Source: an uncultured Prevotellaceae bacterium
Lineage (GTDB): Bacteria; Bacteroidota; Bacteroidia; Bacteroidales; Bacteroidaceae
Reading direction: 5' to 3'
Assembly (NCBI GenBank): GCA_900318995.1
Contig: ONMR01000012.1
Location: 1 to 63,105 of the forward strand
Length of the DNA: 63,105 bases
Shown: piece after piece, positions 18,269 to 27,340 of the stretch
Layout: each line of letters starts with the position of its first letter
Position numbering within the stretch: the stretch's first letter is position 1
Translations under genes and position numbers: made by a program
The notes under the pieces: model-generated
Databases searched by the model: none
Seen by the model: only the letters and a program-made list of their open reading frames with translations
Told to the model about the DNA's origin: nothing

Positions 18269-19170
18269 AAAGCGCCTATGATTTCCTGGACGGATGTAAA
18301 GCCATGGCGATTGAGGTATTCTTCGATGCCGTCAATGACTTTCTCAGAGATTGAGGGGTCGATAAAGTTTGCGGTACCGATCTGGATGGCCGATGCACCT
18401 GCAAGCAGGAACTCGATTGCATCGGTAGCCGAGCAGATACCGCCCAGTCCGATGACAGGAATTTTTACCGCCTTTGCCGTCTGCCACACCATACGCATGG
18501 CAACAGGCTTGACAGCAGGACCACTCATGCCGCCGGTAACGGTTGACAGGATTGGCTTACGCTTCTCGGCATCGATAGCCATACCCAGCATAGTGTTGAT
18601 GAGCGATACGCTATCGGCACCGGCGCCCTCAACTGCACGGGCAATTTCAGTAATATCAGTAACGTTAGGCGAAAGCTTGACAATCAGAGTCTTATCATAA
18701 GCCTTGCGCACGGCTGCCACAACCTGGGCAGCGCTCTCCGGATTGACACCGAACGCCATGCCGCCCTGCTTTACATTAGGGCAAGAGATATTGAGCTCAA
18801 TGGCAGGTATGTCATCAAGAGTATTGATAATGCCGGCAGTCTGTACGTAATCATCAATACAGGAACCGGACACGTTGACTATGATGTTTGTCTGAATTTT
18901 TCTGACCTCAGGATAGATATAATCCACAAAGTAATCCACACCCTTATTTTGGAGACCGACGGCATTGAGCATACCGGAAGGAGTCTCCGCCATACGCGGA
19001 TATGGATTACCCTGACGCGGATTGAGAGTAGTACCTTTTACAATAATGGCACCCAGACGGCTGATATCCATAAAATCGGCGTACTCGGTGCCGTATCCGA
19101 ACGTGCCCGATGCCGTCATCACCGGATTCTTGAGCTCCAGTGAACCTATCTTAGTATTCAGTTGAACCAT
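18262..19170 (-). CDS. pyrD: Dihydroorotate dehydrogenase B, catalytic subunit
   Basis: 302 residues, class 1B enzyme of pyrimidine synthesis. Oxidises dihydroorotate to orotate on FMN and passes electrons to Pyr[12 protein letters not shown] and [12 protein letters not shown] at the N-terminus, the catalytic Cys in [22 protein letters not shown], and the FMN-phosphate motifs GLGGI and AIQIGTAN are present. It overlaps pyrK by 13 bases, as expected for an obligate PyrD-PyrK heterotetramer. Confidence 0.96.
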   Translation of the reverse strand: MVQLNTKIGSLELKNPVMTASGTFGYGTEYADFMDISRLGAIIVKGTTLNPRQGNPYPRMAETPSGMLNAVGLQNKGVDYFVDYIYPEVRKIQTNIIVNVSGSCIDDYVQTAGIINTLDDIPAIELNISCPNVKQGGMAFGVNPESAAQVVAAVRKAYDKTLIVKLSPNVTDITEIARAVEGAGADSVSLINTMLGMAIDAEKRKPILSTVTGGMSGPAVKPVAMRMVWQTAKAVKIPVIGLGGICSATDAIEFLLAGASAIQIGTANFIDPSISEKVIDGIEEYLNRHGFTSVQEIIGALE

Positions 19171-19937
19171 TTCAGTCTGTCAATTTCAAAAACCGGACCC
19201 TCTTTACAAACACAAACGTTACCCTGATCGGCAGTATCCTCAACGCAGCAGAGGCAAGCCCCTATTCCGCAAGCCATCTTATGCTCCAGAGATACTTCAC
19301 AGGCCATCTCATGCTCCTGCGCCCATCGGGCCACAGCCTTAAGCATAGGCGTAGGACCACAGGCATAAATGCAGTCAAATGCCTCGCTGTCCATAAGTAG
19401 GCTATGGTTGGTAACAAAACCCTTTTCGCCGGCCGATCCGTCCTCGGTAGTCATGAACAGGTTTCCATACTTCAGGAACTCCTCCTTACGCAGGATAAGG
19501 TCTGCCGTGCGGCCTCCGAACAGGAATGCAGGACGTATTCCGTGCTCTGCAAACTCCTGTCCCAGAAACAGCAATGGCGCCACACCTACTCCTCCGCCAA
19601 TAAGCAGAGGTTTGGCCACATGGGTGCTGCGGTAGTTGAATCCGTTTCCAAGCGGCAGCAGCACGTTTATCTTATCGCCGGCCTTGGCATCGGCAAGAGA
19701 CTGCGTACCCTCGCCGACAATCTGTATAAGGAATTCAACAAGATTGTTTGTGCGGTCTATAGCATGTATGGAGATTGGTCTGCGTAGCAGTACTTTAGCT
19801 GATGGCACCTGGAGTTCGGCAAACTGTCCGGCAACCATATCTGGCAGATTGCCCGGATATTGCAATGTAAGCAGTGTGGCGCATGGTCCGACAAGGCGGT
19901 TGTCGGCCACCGTCATATCTGTCTGGAATTTCTTCAT
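19158..19937 (-). CDS. pyrK: Dihydroorotate dehydrogenase B, electron-transfer subunit
   Basis: 259 residues. FAD domain ([24 protein letters not shown]), NAD-binding part ([24 protein letters not shown]), and a C-terminal [2Fe-2S] site with four Cys in [12 protein letters not shown]...NVCVC. Transfers electrons from the PyrD FMN to NAD. The start MKKFQTDM at 19935-19937 fits family length; it is the first gene of the pair. Confidence 0.95.
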   Translation of the reverse strand: MKKFQTDMTVADNRLVGPCATLLTLQYPGNLPDMVAGQFAELQVPSAKVLLRRPISIHAIDRTNNLVEFLIQIVGEGTQSLADAKAGDKINVLLPLGNGFNYRSTHVAKPLLIGGGVGVAPLLFLGQEFAEHGIRPAFLFGGRTADLILRKEEFLKYGNLFMTTEDGSAGEKGFVTNHSLLMDSEAFDCIYACGPTPMLKAVARWAQEHEMACEVSLEHKMACGIGACLCCVEDTADQGNVCVCKEGPVFEIDRLKWFN

Positions 19938-20019
19938 ATGTTGTAAAATAGCACTGCGAAGGTACAAAAAAAGGTGCAACCCCAAAAGGCTGCACCAGGT
20001 TAGTTATAGGTTTAATTGA

Positions 20020-20943
20020 TCAGTATTCCTGAACATTCTTAAAGTCACGCCACTCCATGCGTCTCTTATAGTTGAGCACCTGGCCTCTGGGGACATACAG
20101 CTTGGCGTTCTGCTTGGCGGCATCGTCAAAAGCGTTCGGGCAGTGAGCCGGCCACATACCATGGGCGTTGACAAGCATCAGCTTGGGGCAGTTCTTGAAT
20201 GACTCTGCACCGATGATTCTGACATTACCTCCCAGCTCAACTTCCTCAAGAGCTGTGCAGTTCTTGAATGAGTTGTCACTGATGGCTGTCACAAAGTTTC
20301 CTATAAATACCCTTTTAAGGAAGGTATTGTCCATAAAAGCTTCTGTACAGATTATTGAAACTTCTTCTGAGATAACATATTCGGCTGTCTCCTTCTTGGC
20401 GGGGTATTTGACCAGCATCTTATTATCCTTGCTGAACAGGACTCCGTCAACATCCTTATAAGACTGATTATTCTCATTTACAGTGAACTTCTTAATGGCA
20501 CTACAGCCCTTGAAAGCGCCATCCACAATGCGTAATACACTATAAGGTATATCGATTGATGTGACTCCGGTACAACCATAGAATGCGTTCTGGTCAATCT
20601 CTACTACGCGGAACGTAAATTCATCATTCTCACCCGTGGTTATAAACGAAGGTATACTTATATCGCCCTTGTAACTGCTGGCACCGTCATCATAATTCTT
20701 ACGTCCGTTTGTCCGGTCCCAGGTAAGGGTTACATTTCCAAAGTTGTCGAGAATCTTATAACAGAGGGTGGTACCGTTATTATATTTAACGGTGACAATC
20801 TGATCCTCAACTTTTGCATCCAACTGTTTAACCAGCAACGTTTGCCAAACCTCTTTCTGATTTGTTTTTGATGCTTCTTTGCTTGAACGGCAACCGACCA
20901 TGCAAATGGTAGAAACCAGGACAACAAATAGATATTTTTTCAT
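20020..20943 (-). CDS. BspA-like leucine-rich-repeat lipoprotein
   Basis: 307 residues with a lipoprotein signal ending ICMVGC (Cys18). From about residue 110 to 270 it has BspA-type (LRR_5) repeats: NAFYGCTGVTSIDIP, GAFKGCSAIKKFTV, EAFMDNTFLKRVFIG, NSFKNCTALEEVELG, ESFKNCPKLMLVNA, and a C-terminal cap LYVPRGQVLNYKRRMEW. Such proteins sit on the outer membrane and bind host or matrix proteins in some oral and gut Bacteroidales. It stands alone, with its own TATATTTG promoter. Confidence 0.88.
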   Translation of the reverse strand: MKKYLFVVLVSTICMVGCRSSKEASKTNQKEVWQTLLVKQLDAKVEDQIVTVKYNNGTTLCYKILDNFGNVTLTWDRTNGRKNYDDGASSYKGDISIPSFITTGENDEFTFRVVEIDQNAFYGCTGVTSIDIPYSVLRIVDGAFKGCSAIKKFTVNENNQSYKDVDGVLFSKDNKMLVKYPAKKETAEYVISEEVSIICTEAFMDNTFLKRVFIGNFVTAISDNSFKNCTALEEVELGGNVRIIGAESFKNCPKLMLVNAHGMWPAHCPNAFDDAAKQNAKLYVPRGQVLNYKRRMEWRDFKNVQEY

Positions 20944-20974
20944 AGCCTTATATTTTTAATTGGTTTGTTTTTAG

Positions 20975-20982
20975 CAAATATA
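20975..20982 (-). promoter_or_regulatory. -7 box of the LRR lipoprotein gene
   Basis: TATATTTG on the minus strand, 31 bases before the ATG at 20943. Confidence 0.6.
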
Positions 20983-21015
20983 AACATCAAAAACTAAAAA
21001 ATCAAAAAAACGGTA

Positions 21016-21498
21016 TTATTTTTTTAAATCAGGTAATAATTTTTGATATGTACCGTCTTCAAAAAATACAACCACTTCTTTAATTCTCTTTTGGTGATCA
21101 TTGGCAAGTGTGTTTGATTTATCGCTAACATCCTTATTATTAAGCCTTTTACGAGACTGAACGGGCGTCTTTACCTCGTTTAGGTTTGAAAAATCCGAAT
21201 TATCTCTGGTATTTGGCCGAAATAAAGCACTCTCGTTTCCTGAAAATAGAGGATAGTCAATGCTGTTATCCTGAGATGGAGCCGATGTCTCACCAAAAGT
21301 ATTACCTTTTCCATATAACAGCCATTCAAGATCAACCTGAGGAAAACCATCATGTATAGCCATGATGATCTTCAGGCTTGGCTCATTTCTTCCATTCAGT
21401 ATATGTTGAAGTGTTGCCCTTTGTACTCCTATAGCATTTGCAAACTGCGTCGGTGAACAGTTGAGCATCTGCATCAATTGAATCAGTCTTTCTTTCAT
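21016..21498 (-). CDS. XRE-type transcriptional regulator
   Basis: 160 residues from the ATG at 21496-21498; an in-frame extension further upstream runs through the promoter and is rejected. The N-terminal helix-turn-helix covers about residues 1-55: LNCSPTQFANAIGVQRATLQ and HILNGRNEPSLKIIMAI. A polar, probably disordered middle (SQDNSIDYP to SDKSNTLAND) leads to a short C-terminal segment KEVVVFFEDGTYQKLLPDL. This layout is common among phage-repressor-like regulators of Bacteroidetes. It is upstream of a 600-bp AT-rich zone with repeated ACAAATGT boxes that may be its operators. Confidence 0.82.
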   Translation of the reverse strand: MKERLIQLMQMLNCSPTQFANAIGVQRATLQHILNGRNEPSLKIIMAIHDGFPQVDLEWLLYGKGNTFGETSAPSQDNSIDYPLFSGNESALFRPNTRDNSDFSNLNEVKTPVQSRKRLNNKDVSDKSNTLANDHQKRIKEVVVFFEDGTYQKLLPDLKK

Positions 21499-22109
21499 TT
21501 GGGTGGTGTTTTTGTTGTTGGAACAAATGTATAACGAATTTTTGTATCCAACAAGAATCCATTTGTATAAACAATATTTGTGTTTACATTTGTAGGTTGT
21601 ACAAATGTATCTGCATATATAATGCATCAGGGATTCTGCTAAACACTCTACCGGAATATTACTTTGAAAATAGTTTGATTTTTATATATAATATATTGGA
21701 AATATATAAATTATAATCAAATAGATATTCGATTTCCCATTCCGCTTGAGCGTTTTGCATACAATTTGCCGAGAACCTAAAAACAAGTGCAGGTAACTCA
21801 ATATAAATACACTGATTAATAGAGTTTTATATATAAGAAGCTGCTTTGTATAAAATTTTGCATATAAGCTGATGTTCTTTTTATTCCTTTTGTGAGCCAC
21901 TGTATGAAAAAACACATTTGTAGCCACAAACAGCTTCAGTACACATGTAAATATACATATGTATCGACTATATAATACAAATGTTTGCGTGAAAAATAGT
22001 TAAATGAAGTGCTGCCGGCAAACATGAAATCCCCTTATCGCTGAGATTTCAATATTTGACGACAATGTGTACAGATGTAAGCAAAAAAACGAGCTGTGAC
22101 AAGGAATGA
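21499..22109. other. AT-rich intergenic zone with repeated ACAAATGT boxes
   Basis: No convincing gene is seen. A minus-strand frame at 21682-21927 codes a low-complexity Ile/Lys/Tyr-rich peptide and is not accepted. The motif ACAAATGT or its complement recurs at about 21523, 21589 and 21601 (forming the perfect inverted pair TACATTTGTA...TACAAATGTA), 21914 (as CACATTTGTA) and 21975; ATTTGTATAAA near 21562 is a partial match. TACATTTG (21524-21531, minus strand) with TTG 20 bases upstream is the likely promoter of the XRE gene. The rest is A+T rich, unlike the rest of the window. Confidence 0.5.
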
Positions 22110-23159
22110 TCAGTGCAGAATCATGTAAAGCAATTCCCTGAGTAGTCCCTCGCCTGTATTTGAGGTAGTTTCTACCCCTTTTGACTTGGCGTCATATTTT
22201 CGGATTGTACTAATTATGTTCATGGTCTGTGTTGCGGTATAATTCCGCATTCCGGTAGTATAGTCCCTTACCCCCCAAGTGTTCTTAAGGTCCAGCTGAT
22301 CGGCTATCCCCCTGTCCGTCTTGTCAGGAGCATAAAAAGCCAGCATCAGATTGGCAAAGTACGGAAAAATGGCGGCTGTAACCAGTTGCATAGGATACAT
22401 CTTGGGGTTACTCTCGTAATATGAAGCAATCTGATTGGCTTTGAGAATGTTTTTGTTGATTATGGCATCCTTGAATTCAAAAATATTGAAGTCTTTGCTT
22501 ATTCCCACCCTCTCTTCAATGAATTCCGGTGTTATCTCTTGCTGTCCATCGGGTAAACCGGTAACAAGTTTATTGAGTTCACCGTTAAGACGGCTCAGAT
22601 CAGTGCCGACAGACTCACAAATCATTGATATGGCCTTGGGGGACATTTTCAGACGGCGTTCATCAATAAACTCTTCAACAAATTGTGGCAGTGCGTCATC
22701 CCTGACCTTCTTTGATTCAAACAGAACCCCTTCCTTTTCGATTACCGCTACAACTTTCTTGCGCCGGTCAAGGGATCCGTTCTTGTGACAGAACACCAAT
22801 ACCGTGCTTTTTTGAGGGTGCTGCAAGTAAGCCATCAGGATTTCGGAAGGTGAAGCAGGAGCCGAATCCGAGTCCTTTTTCATCAGGTGTTGAGCCTCTT
22901 TCACAATGATAACCTGTCTGTCGGAGCCCATCGGGTATGCCCTGGCTCTCTGGATAACCTCATTCATTGTGGTCTCATTACCATAGAGAATCAGCTGGTT
23001 GAAATCCCTCGCCTCTTCGGGAAGGGCATTATCTCTAATATAGTCAGAAATAGAATCAATAAAGAACCCCTCGTCTCCCATAAGATAATAAATTGTCTTA
23101 TAGATTCCGGATTCCAGATCTTTCATGATCTGACGGTATGTTGAACCTGATGTTGCCAT
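22110..23159 (-). CDS. holA: DNA polymerase III delta subunit
   Basis: 349 residues. Opens the sliding clamp as part of the clamp loader. The family is weakly conserved, but IYYLMGDEGFFIDSISDYI, RAYPMGSDRQVIIVKEAQ, KSTVLVFCHKNGSLDRRKKV, DLSRLNGELNKLV and the C-terminal LLRELLYMILH are recognisable. Diverges from the HsdR-N gene with a 67-base gap. Confidence 0.92.
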   Translation of the reverse strand: MATSGSTYRQIMKDLESGIYKTIYYLMGDEGFFIDSISDYIRDNALPEEARDFNQLILYGNETTMNEVIQRARAYPMGSDRQVIIVKEAQHLMKKDSDSAPASPSEILMAYLQHPQKSTVLVFCHKNGSLDRRKKVVAVIEKEGVLFESKKVRDDALPQFVEEFIDERRLKMSPKAISMICESVGTDLSRLNGELNKLVTGLPDGQQEITPEFIEERVGISKDFNIFEFKDAIINKNILKANQIASYYESNPKMYPMQLVTAAIFPYFANLMLAFYAPDKTDRGIADQLDLKNTWGVRDYTTGMRNYTATQTMNIISTIRKYDAKSKGVETTSNTGEGLLRELLYMILH

Positions 23160-23226
23160 TCCAAATCCTTTTATTAACTTCGCGGCATCAGAAATGCCTA
23201 TTTGAATAACAGTCGATTACAAAGAT

Positions 23227-23679
23227 ATGATTGATAATCTGAATTTGCCATCATTTGAGCCAAAAATATCCGAACGGGAAGGGAAAATCGTAACCTGGGA
23301 CCCTGTTCGCAAGCTTTGGGTGGCATTTACCCCCGAAGAAAATGTCAGACAATCTTTCGTTTCATATCTTGTATGTCATAAAGGATATCCGATATCACAT
23401 ATAGCTAATGAACAGACTATCGGATTGAATGGCATGAGCAGGCGTTGTGACTCTGTAATATATGACAAAGCCGGACATCCTAAGGTTATAGTTGAATATA
23501 AAGCACCGACTGTAACCATATCCCAGAAAGTCTTTGACCAGATCTCTCGCTACAATCTTGTCTTACATGTAGACTACCTGATAGTCAGCAATGGACTCAA
23601 ACACTACTGCGTAAAAATGGAATATCCCACAGGAAAGTATACATTCCTGCAGGATATTCCGGGTTATTCTGATTTGTAG
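23227..23679 (+). CDS. Lone HsdR N-terminal-type nuclease-fold protein
   Basis: 150 residues matching the N-terminal domain of type I restriction R subunits (HSDR_N_2 type), here as a complete small protein. The PD-(D/E)xK-like core is visible: RRCDSVIYDKAGHPKVIVEYKAP holds the Asp and the E-x-K pair at about residues 75-98. There is no helicase domain and no HsdM or HsdS nearby. In Bacteroidetes such short proteins commonly stand alone, often near holA; their role is not established. It ends two bases before the stop of the convergent zinc-ribbon gene. Confidence 0.8.
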   Translation: MIDNLNLPSFEPKISEREGKIVTWDPVRKLWVAFTPEENVRQSFVSYLVCHKGYPISHIANEQTIGLNGMSRRCDSVIYDKAGHPKVIVEYKAPTVTISQKVFDQISRYNLVLHVDYLIVSNGLKHYCVKMEYPTGKYTFLQDIPGYSDL

Positions 23680-23681
23680 GA

Positions 23682-24509
23682 TTACTCCTCTTCGGCGGCA
23701 GCCTTGCGTGTACGGCGTTTAGGAGCAGCCTCCACTTGCTTGACCTCCACTTTTACACCAGCCAGTTCGGGATCTATCATGATACGTCCGCAATATTCGC
23801 AAACGATGATTTTCTTGCGCATGCGGATGTCCAGCTGACGCTGAGGCGGAATCTTGTTGAAGCAACCGCCGCATGACTCACGCTGTACATATACGATACC
23901 AAGTCCGTTGCGGGTATTGTTACGTATACGACGGAATGACTGGAGCAGACGAGGCTCGATATTCTGCTCAAGAACCTTGCACTTCTCGCGCAGTCTCTCC
24001 TCTTCCTGGCGGTTCTCCTCAATGATCTCATGAAGCTCTGACTTCTTGATTTCAAGGTCCTGTTTCTTCTCCTCAACAAGCGCCTTATTGCTCTCTATCT
24101 CCTCTTTCTTGGCGTTGATTGCGGCAGTAAACTCGCGGATACGCTTCTCGGCCAACTCAACCTCCAGGTTCTTGAATTCAATCTCCTTGTTGAGTGAGTC
24201 AAACTCACGGTTGTTGCTTACGTGGTCCTGCTGTTCCTGATATTTTGCAATTGCAGCTTTGGAAACCTCTATTACGTTCTTGTTTTCAGCAACGCCCTTG
24301 GTCATATCAACGACATCGGCGCTGGCCTTTTCGATTCGTGTTGTAAGACCGGCAATCTCGTCCTCAAGGTCCTGAACCTCAAGAGGCAGTTCGCCGCGCA
24401 GTGTCTTGATCTTGTCAATCTCGGTCAGCATGGTCTGCAGCTGATACAGTGACTGGAGTTTCTCCTCTACAGAGTACTCGCTGGGGTCTTTCTTAGTGTT
24501 TGTAGCCAT
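23682..24509 (-). CDS. Coiled-coil protein with C4 zinc ribbon
   Basis: 275 residues. A long coiled coil runs from about 20 to 195, followed by a four-Cys zinc ribbon (ESCGGCFNKIPPQRQL and IIVCEYCGRIMIDPEL, about 205-245) and a basic tail (KRRTRKAAAEEE). This is the zf-RING_7 family, thought to bind nucleic acid or assist translation. It starts three bases after the Nif3 gene, a conserved pairing in many bacteria. Function not firmly known. Confidence 0.88.
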   Translation of the reverse strand: MATNTKKDPSEYSVEEKLQSLYQLQTMLTEIDKIKTLRGELPLEVQDLEDEIAGLTTRIEKASADVVDMTKGVAENKNVIEVSKAAIAKYQEQQDHVSNNREFDSLNKEIEFKNLEVELAEKRIREFTAAINAKKEEIESNKALVEEKKQDLEIKKSELHEIIEENRQEEERLREKCKVLEQNIEPRLLQSFRRIRNNTRNGLGIVYVQRESCGGCFNKIPPQRQLDIRMRKKIIVCEYCGRIMIDPELAGVKVEVKQVEAAPKRRTRKAAAEEE

Positions 24510-24512
24510 AAT

Positions 24513-25292
24513 TTATATGTAATAATTTATCGGATTCGTCTTGTTTGCGGTCTTGAGCACTCTCAGCTCCGGGAATGCCTCCTTAAGGATGTCGGCAATC
24601 AGGTCAACCGTGAACTGCTCGCTCTCAAAATGTCCGGCCTCAATCAGTTTGATGGTGCCGTCGTAGCCAAAGAAACGGTGATATCCAATCTCACCGGTCA
24701 TGAATGCATCAGCGCCCTGCTCTACTGCCTTATCGGTCAGGAATGCACCTGCGCCTCCGCATACAGCCATACGTTTTATCGGGCGGCCAAGTTCACCGTT
24801 GTGTCTGATGCATGTCACTCCGAACTTCTCTTTAACCAGAGCCAGTAACTGATTCTCTGTCATTTGCTTAGGGAATCGGCCGATAATACCGGCGCCATTA
24901 CCGTCGGGCTGCTCATCCAGGGGCTTGACATCGGTCAGTCCCAGAACGTTTGCTATGCGCATGTTCACGCCCTTGCTGGCGTTGTCCAGGTTGGTGTGGC
25001 TTGCGTAGATTGTAATACCCACGCGTACGGCGCTCATCACGATACTACCTATGCTGTCATCGGTAAGGCGTTTGAGCGGACGGAACAGCAGCGGATGGTG
25101 CGAAATAATCATATTGCATCCGTTGTTGATGGCCTCGTCAACCACTTGACGGGTTACGTCCAGACACAATAAAACCCCTGAAACTTCGGTCTCTGTAGTT
25201 CCAACCTGCAAGCCTGAATTATCGTAATCATCCTGCAGTGGCAGAGGCGCGAAACTCTCAAGGGCATCAATTACCTCCCTGATTTTCATCAC
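24513..25292 (-). CDS. Nif3-like dinuclear metal-centre protein
   Basis: 259 residues of the NIF3/YbgI family, which forms hexameric toroids with two metal ions per subunit. Metal-ligand motifs: ISHHPLLFRP near residue 65, ASHTNLDNASKGVNMRIA near 99, and the C-terminal GYHRFFGYD and EAGHFESEQ. Activity is debated (GTP cyclohydrolase-fold or DNA-related). First gene of a pair with the zinc-ribbon protein. ATG at 25290-25292 or the next codon are both possible starts. Confidence 0.92.
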   Translation of the reverse strand: MMKIREVIDALESFAPLPLQDDYDNSGLQVGTTETEVSGVLLCLDVTRQVVDEAINNGCNMIISHHPLLFRPLKRLTDDSIGSIVMSAVRVGITIYASHTNLDNASKGVNMRIANVLGLTDVKPLDEQPDGNGAGIIGRFPKQMTENQLLALVKEKFGVTCIRHNGELGRPIKRMAVCGGAGAFLTDKAVEQGADAFMTGEIGYHRFFGYDGTIKLIEAGHFESEQFTVDLIADILKEAFPELRVLKTANKTNPINYYI

Positions 25293-25311
25293 CTTTCCTT
25301 AAAGTGTGCTG

Positions 25312-25319
25312 CAAAGATA
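25312..25319 (-). promoter_or_regulatory. -7 box of the Nif3 operon
   Basis: TATCTTTG on the minus strand, 20 bases before the ATG. It abuts the heptamer repeat at 25330. Confidence 0.6.
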
Positions 25320-25329
25320 CACAATTTAA

Positions 25330-25433
25330 TTGAGAATTGAGAATTGAGAATTGAGAATTAATACGCAGAACCTGCGTAAAAAAAATTGCCACGCACCGCA
25401 TGGCAATTCTCAATTCTCAATTCTCAATTCTCA
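25330..25433. repeat. Inverted heptamer arrays flanking two hairpins
   Basis: Four tandem copies of TTGAGAA (25330-25357) face four copies of TTCTCAA (25406-25433), so the arms form a 28-bp perfect stem. Between them are two smaller hairpins: ACGCAG-AAC-CTGCGT (25362-25376) and ATTGCC...GGCAAT (about 25383-25406). The unit sits between the Nif3 promoter and the pncB stop codon and is non-coding. Confidence 0.9.
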
Positions 25434-25437
25434 ATTT

Positions 25438-26634
25438 TTAAATCAAGCCCAATATCACTTTGTAAGAATGAACCTCATCCGGATCACCCAGCTCCTTGCC
25501 CGGGGTGTCGGACAGTTTCACGCAGCGGTAGACGTGCTGGCGGGGGTTCACCTGGAAGGTCTTGAGTTTCATTACGATGTTCAGGGGCGCTACGGTACCG
25601 ACATCGTTGGTGAGGTTTGTGCCGATGCCGAACGATACCTTTATCCTACCTTCAAAGTACTTCTGGATGGCCAGGGCACGGTCAAAGTCAAGGGCGTCAC
25701 TGAATACGATTGACTTTGTCATGGGGTCTATGTGGTATGATTCGTATTTGGCTATGATCTTGTCGCCGAACTCAAACGGATCGCCGCTGTCGTGACGTAC
25801 GCCGTCATAGAGTTTTGCCATATCCAGTGAGAAGTTGCGCAGGAATACGCGTGTAGTGAAGCAGTCAGGCAGCATGGTACCCATGTTTCCGCCGAATATC
25901 TGTGCCCAGTTGCGCATCACGTAGTAGTTTGCTTCCTTGGGGCCCATGAATGCAGCCGTAGCCATCATAAGCTCGTGCGCCATTGTGCCAATAGGCTTCA
26001 GGTCCGGACGGATTGACTGGTATTTCATTGCGAAATATACGGTCGATGAGCCGATGAAATACTTGGCGTTACGTGTCAGATACTCGGTTACATGATCCTC
26101 AACCTCACGTGAGTAGCGGCGGCGCATACCAAAGTTTGCAAACTTGAGCTTGTTCTCGTTTGATATTGCAACCTTCTTTTCCAGATGGCTGTCAATGTAT
26201 GCCCAGTCCGGCTCGGTTTTTTCATATATCTTATAATATACCTCCGATACCGTACTCAGAATGGGGATTTCATACAGAGTGACCTTGTAGATAAGGTCTT
26301 TTGCCTCAATGTGCAGGTGGCCCTCCTCATCAAGCGATATATCAATTATGTCGGCATCAAACCGGAATCCTTTGAGCCACTCAAAATAGCACTGAGGTAT
26401 GAAATATATATTGGAGAGGCACCATTTGAACTCCTCATCGGTCAGGGCCAGCGTCTCCAGTTTCTTGAACTCCTTGCGCAACAGGTCCACAAACTCCGGC
26501 GTGAATTTCATGCCGTTGCGGTCATTGAAACTGAATGTGCCTATACCCTCGGGAGTAGTCCGTTGGTAGTAGTATGACATGGAGAATTTGTAGAGGTCAT
26601 TCTCCAGCATGCTTTTTACAATAGTGCTCTCCAT
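25438..26634 (-). CDS. pncB: Nicotinate phosphoribosyltransferase
   Basis: 398 residues. Makes nicotinate mononucleotide from nicotinate and PRPP. SMLENDLYKFSMSYYY at the start, SNENKLKFANFGMRRRYS, GTMAHELMM, and the phosphate-binding FGIGTNLTNDVG are family marks. It starts 7 bases after the nicotinamidase gene, so nicotinamide is taken to NaMN by two enzymes from one message. Confidence 0.96.
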   Translation of the reverse strand: MESTIVKSMLENDLYKFSMSYYYQRTTPEGIGTFSFNDRNGMKFTPEFVDLLRKEFKKLETLALTDEEFKWCLSNIYFIPQCYFEWLKGFRFDADIIDISLDEEGHLHIEAKDLIYKVTLYEIPILSTVSEVYYKIYEKTEPDWAYIDSHLEKKVAISNENKLKFANFGMRRRYSREVEDHVTEYLTRNAKYFIGSSTVYFAMKYQSIRPDLKPIGTMAHELMMATAAFMGPKEANYYVMRNWAQIFGGNMGTMLPDCFTTRVFLRNFSLDMAKLYDGVRHDSGDPFEFGDKIIAKYESYHIDPMTKSIVFSDALDFDRALAIQKYFEGRIKVSFGIGTNLTNDVGTVAPLNIVMKLKTFQVNPRQHVYRCVKLSDTPGKELGDPDEVHSYKVILGLI

Positions 26635-26641
26635 AAAATCC

Positions 26642-27280
26642 TTATTTATAAATCTTTATCTTATTCTCGTTCATGTAGGTCACCAGGGGTTCGTTGCTCT
26701 CTATCGATGCTACACCCTCCAGGTAAACCGAGAGTTCAAAACCTACCTCCTTGCTCAGACGAACCAGGTTCTTCAAGGTCTCCAGGACGCAGTACTCGGC
26801 AGCGATACCGCATACCACAACCTTGTCACCCTTTACAAAAAGATCCTGGTCATTACCCTTAGTATTCTCAAACTGACCGTACTCCTCCTTGTCCTGAGCC
26901 TGGCCCTTGGGGAGAAAACGTACATTGTCAATGTTCAGGTTGTCCAGAATGCCGTCTGGAAGTGCTGCACCAACGGTATAGCGTACGCAGTGCTGCGGCC
27001 AGATACCGCCGTTAGCCTTGAATGAGCAGTGGTTCCAAGGATGCCAGTCAAGAGTGAAATAAACTCTGTCAAAAGACGTAAGCTTACTCTTGATGGGATC
27101 CACAACGCGGGTACCGTCGGTAGCGGGAAGGTTTCCGTCAATGAAATCCTTCTGGAGGTCCACAACTACCATAATGTTGGCTGGTTCACGGTCTGTCATA
27201 GCTTTCTGTGTCTTGTTTCCTGTGCATGCCACCATTGCCATAACTATGGCTGCTGCGGCAAAAATCTTTAATACTTTCAT
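26642..27280 (-). CDS. pncA: Nicotinamidase with lipoprotein signal
   Basis: 212 residues of the isochorismatase-like nicotinamidases, which hydrolyse nicotinamide to nicotinate. The catalytic Asp is in VVVDLQKDFI, the metal site in TLDWHPWNHCSF (Asp, His, His), and the nucleophile Cys in CGIAAEYCVLETL. Unlike typical cytoplasmic PncA it begins with a clear lipoprotein signal, MKVLKIFAAAAIVMAMVAC (Cys19), so it should be anchored outside the cytoplasm. It precedes pncB with a 7-base gap. The promoter is TTTG-19-TAATTTTG on the minus strand. Confidence 0.92.
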   Translation of the reverse strand: MKVLKIFAAAAIVMAMVACTGNKTQKAMTDREPANIMVVVDLQKDFIDGNLPATDGTRVVDPIKSKLTSFDRVYFTLDWHPWNHCSFKANGGIWPQHCVRYTVGAALPDGILDNLNIDNVRFLPKGQAQDKEEYGQFENTKGNDQDLFVKGDKVVVCGIAAEYCVLETLKNLVRLSKEVGFELSVYLEGVASIESNEPLVTYMNENKIKIYK

Positions 27281-27305
27281 TTCAATAAAATTGTATTTGA
27301 GACTG

Positions 27306-27336
27306 CAAAATTAATGCTTTTAAGAGTAAAAACAAA
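27306..27336 (-). promoter_or_regulatory. pncA-pncB promoter
   Basis: Minus strand TTTG (27333-27336), 19 bases, TAATTTTG (27306-27313); 25 bases before the ATG. The divergent FemAB-like gene promoter begins at 27341. Confidence 0.7.
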
Positions 27337-27340
27337 CTTG

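Noticed and set aside
21682-21927. 81-codon frame in the AT-rich gap
   Set aside because: Low-complexity, no promoter or family evidence; likely chance in AT-rich DNA.
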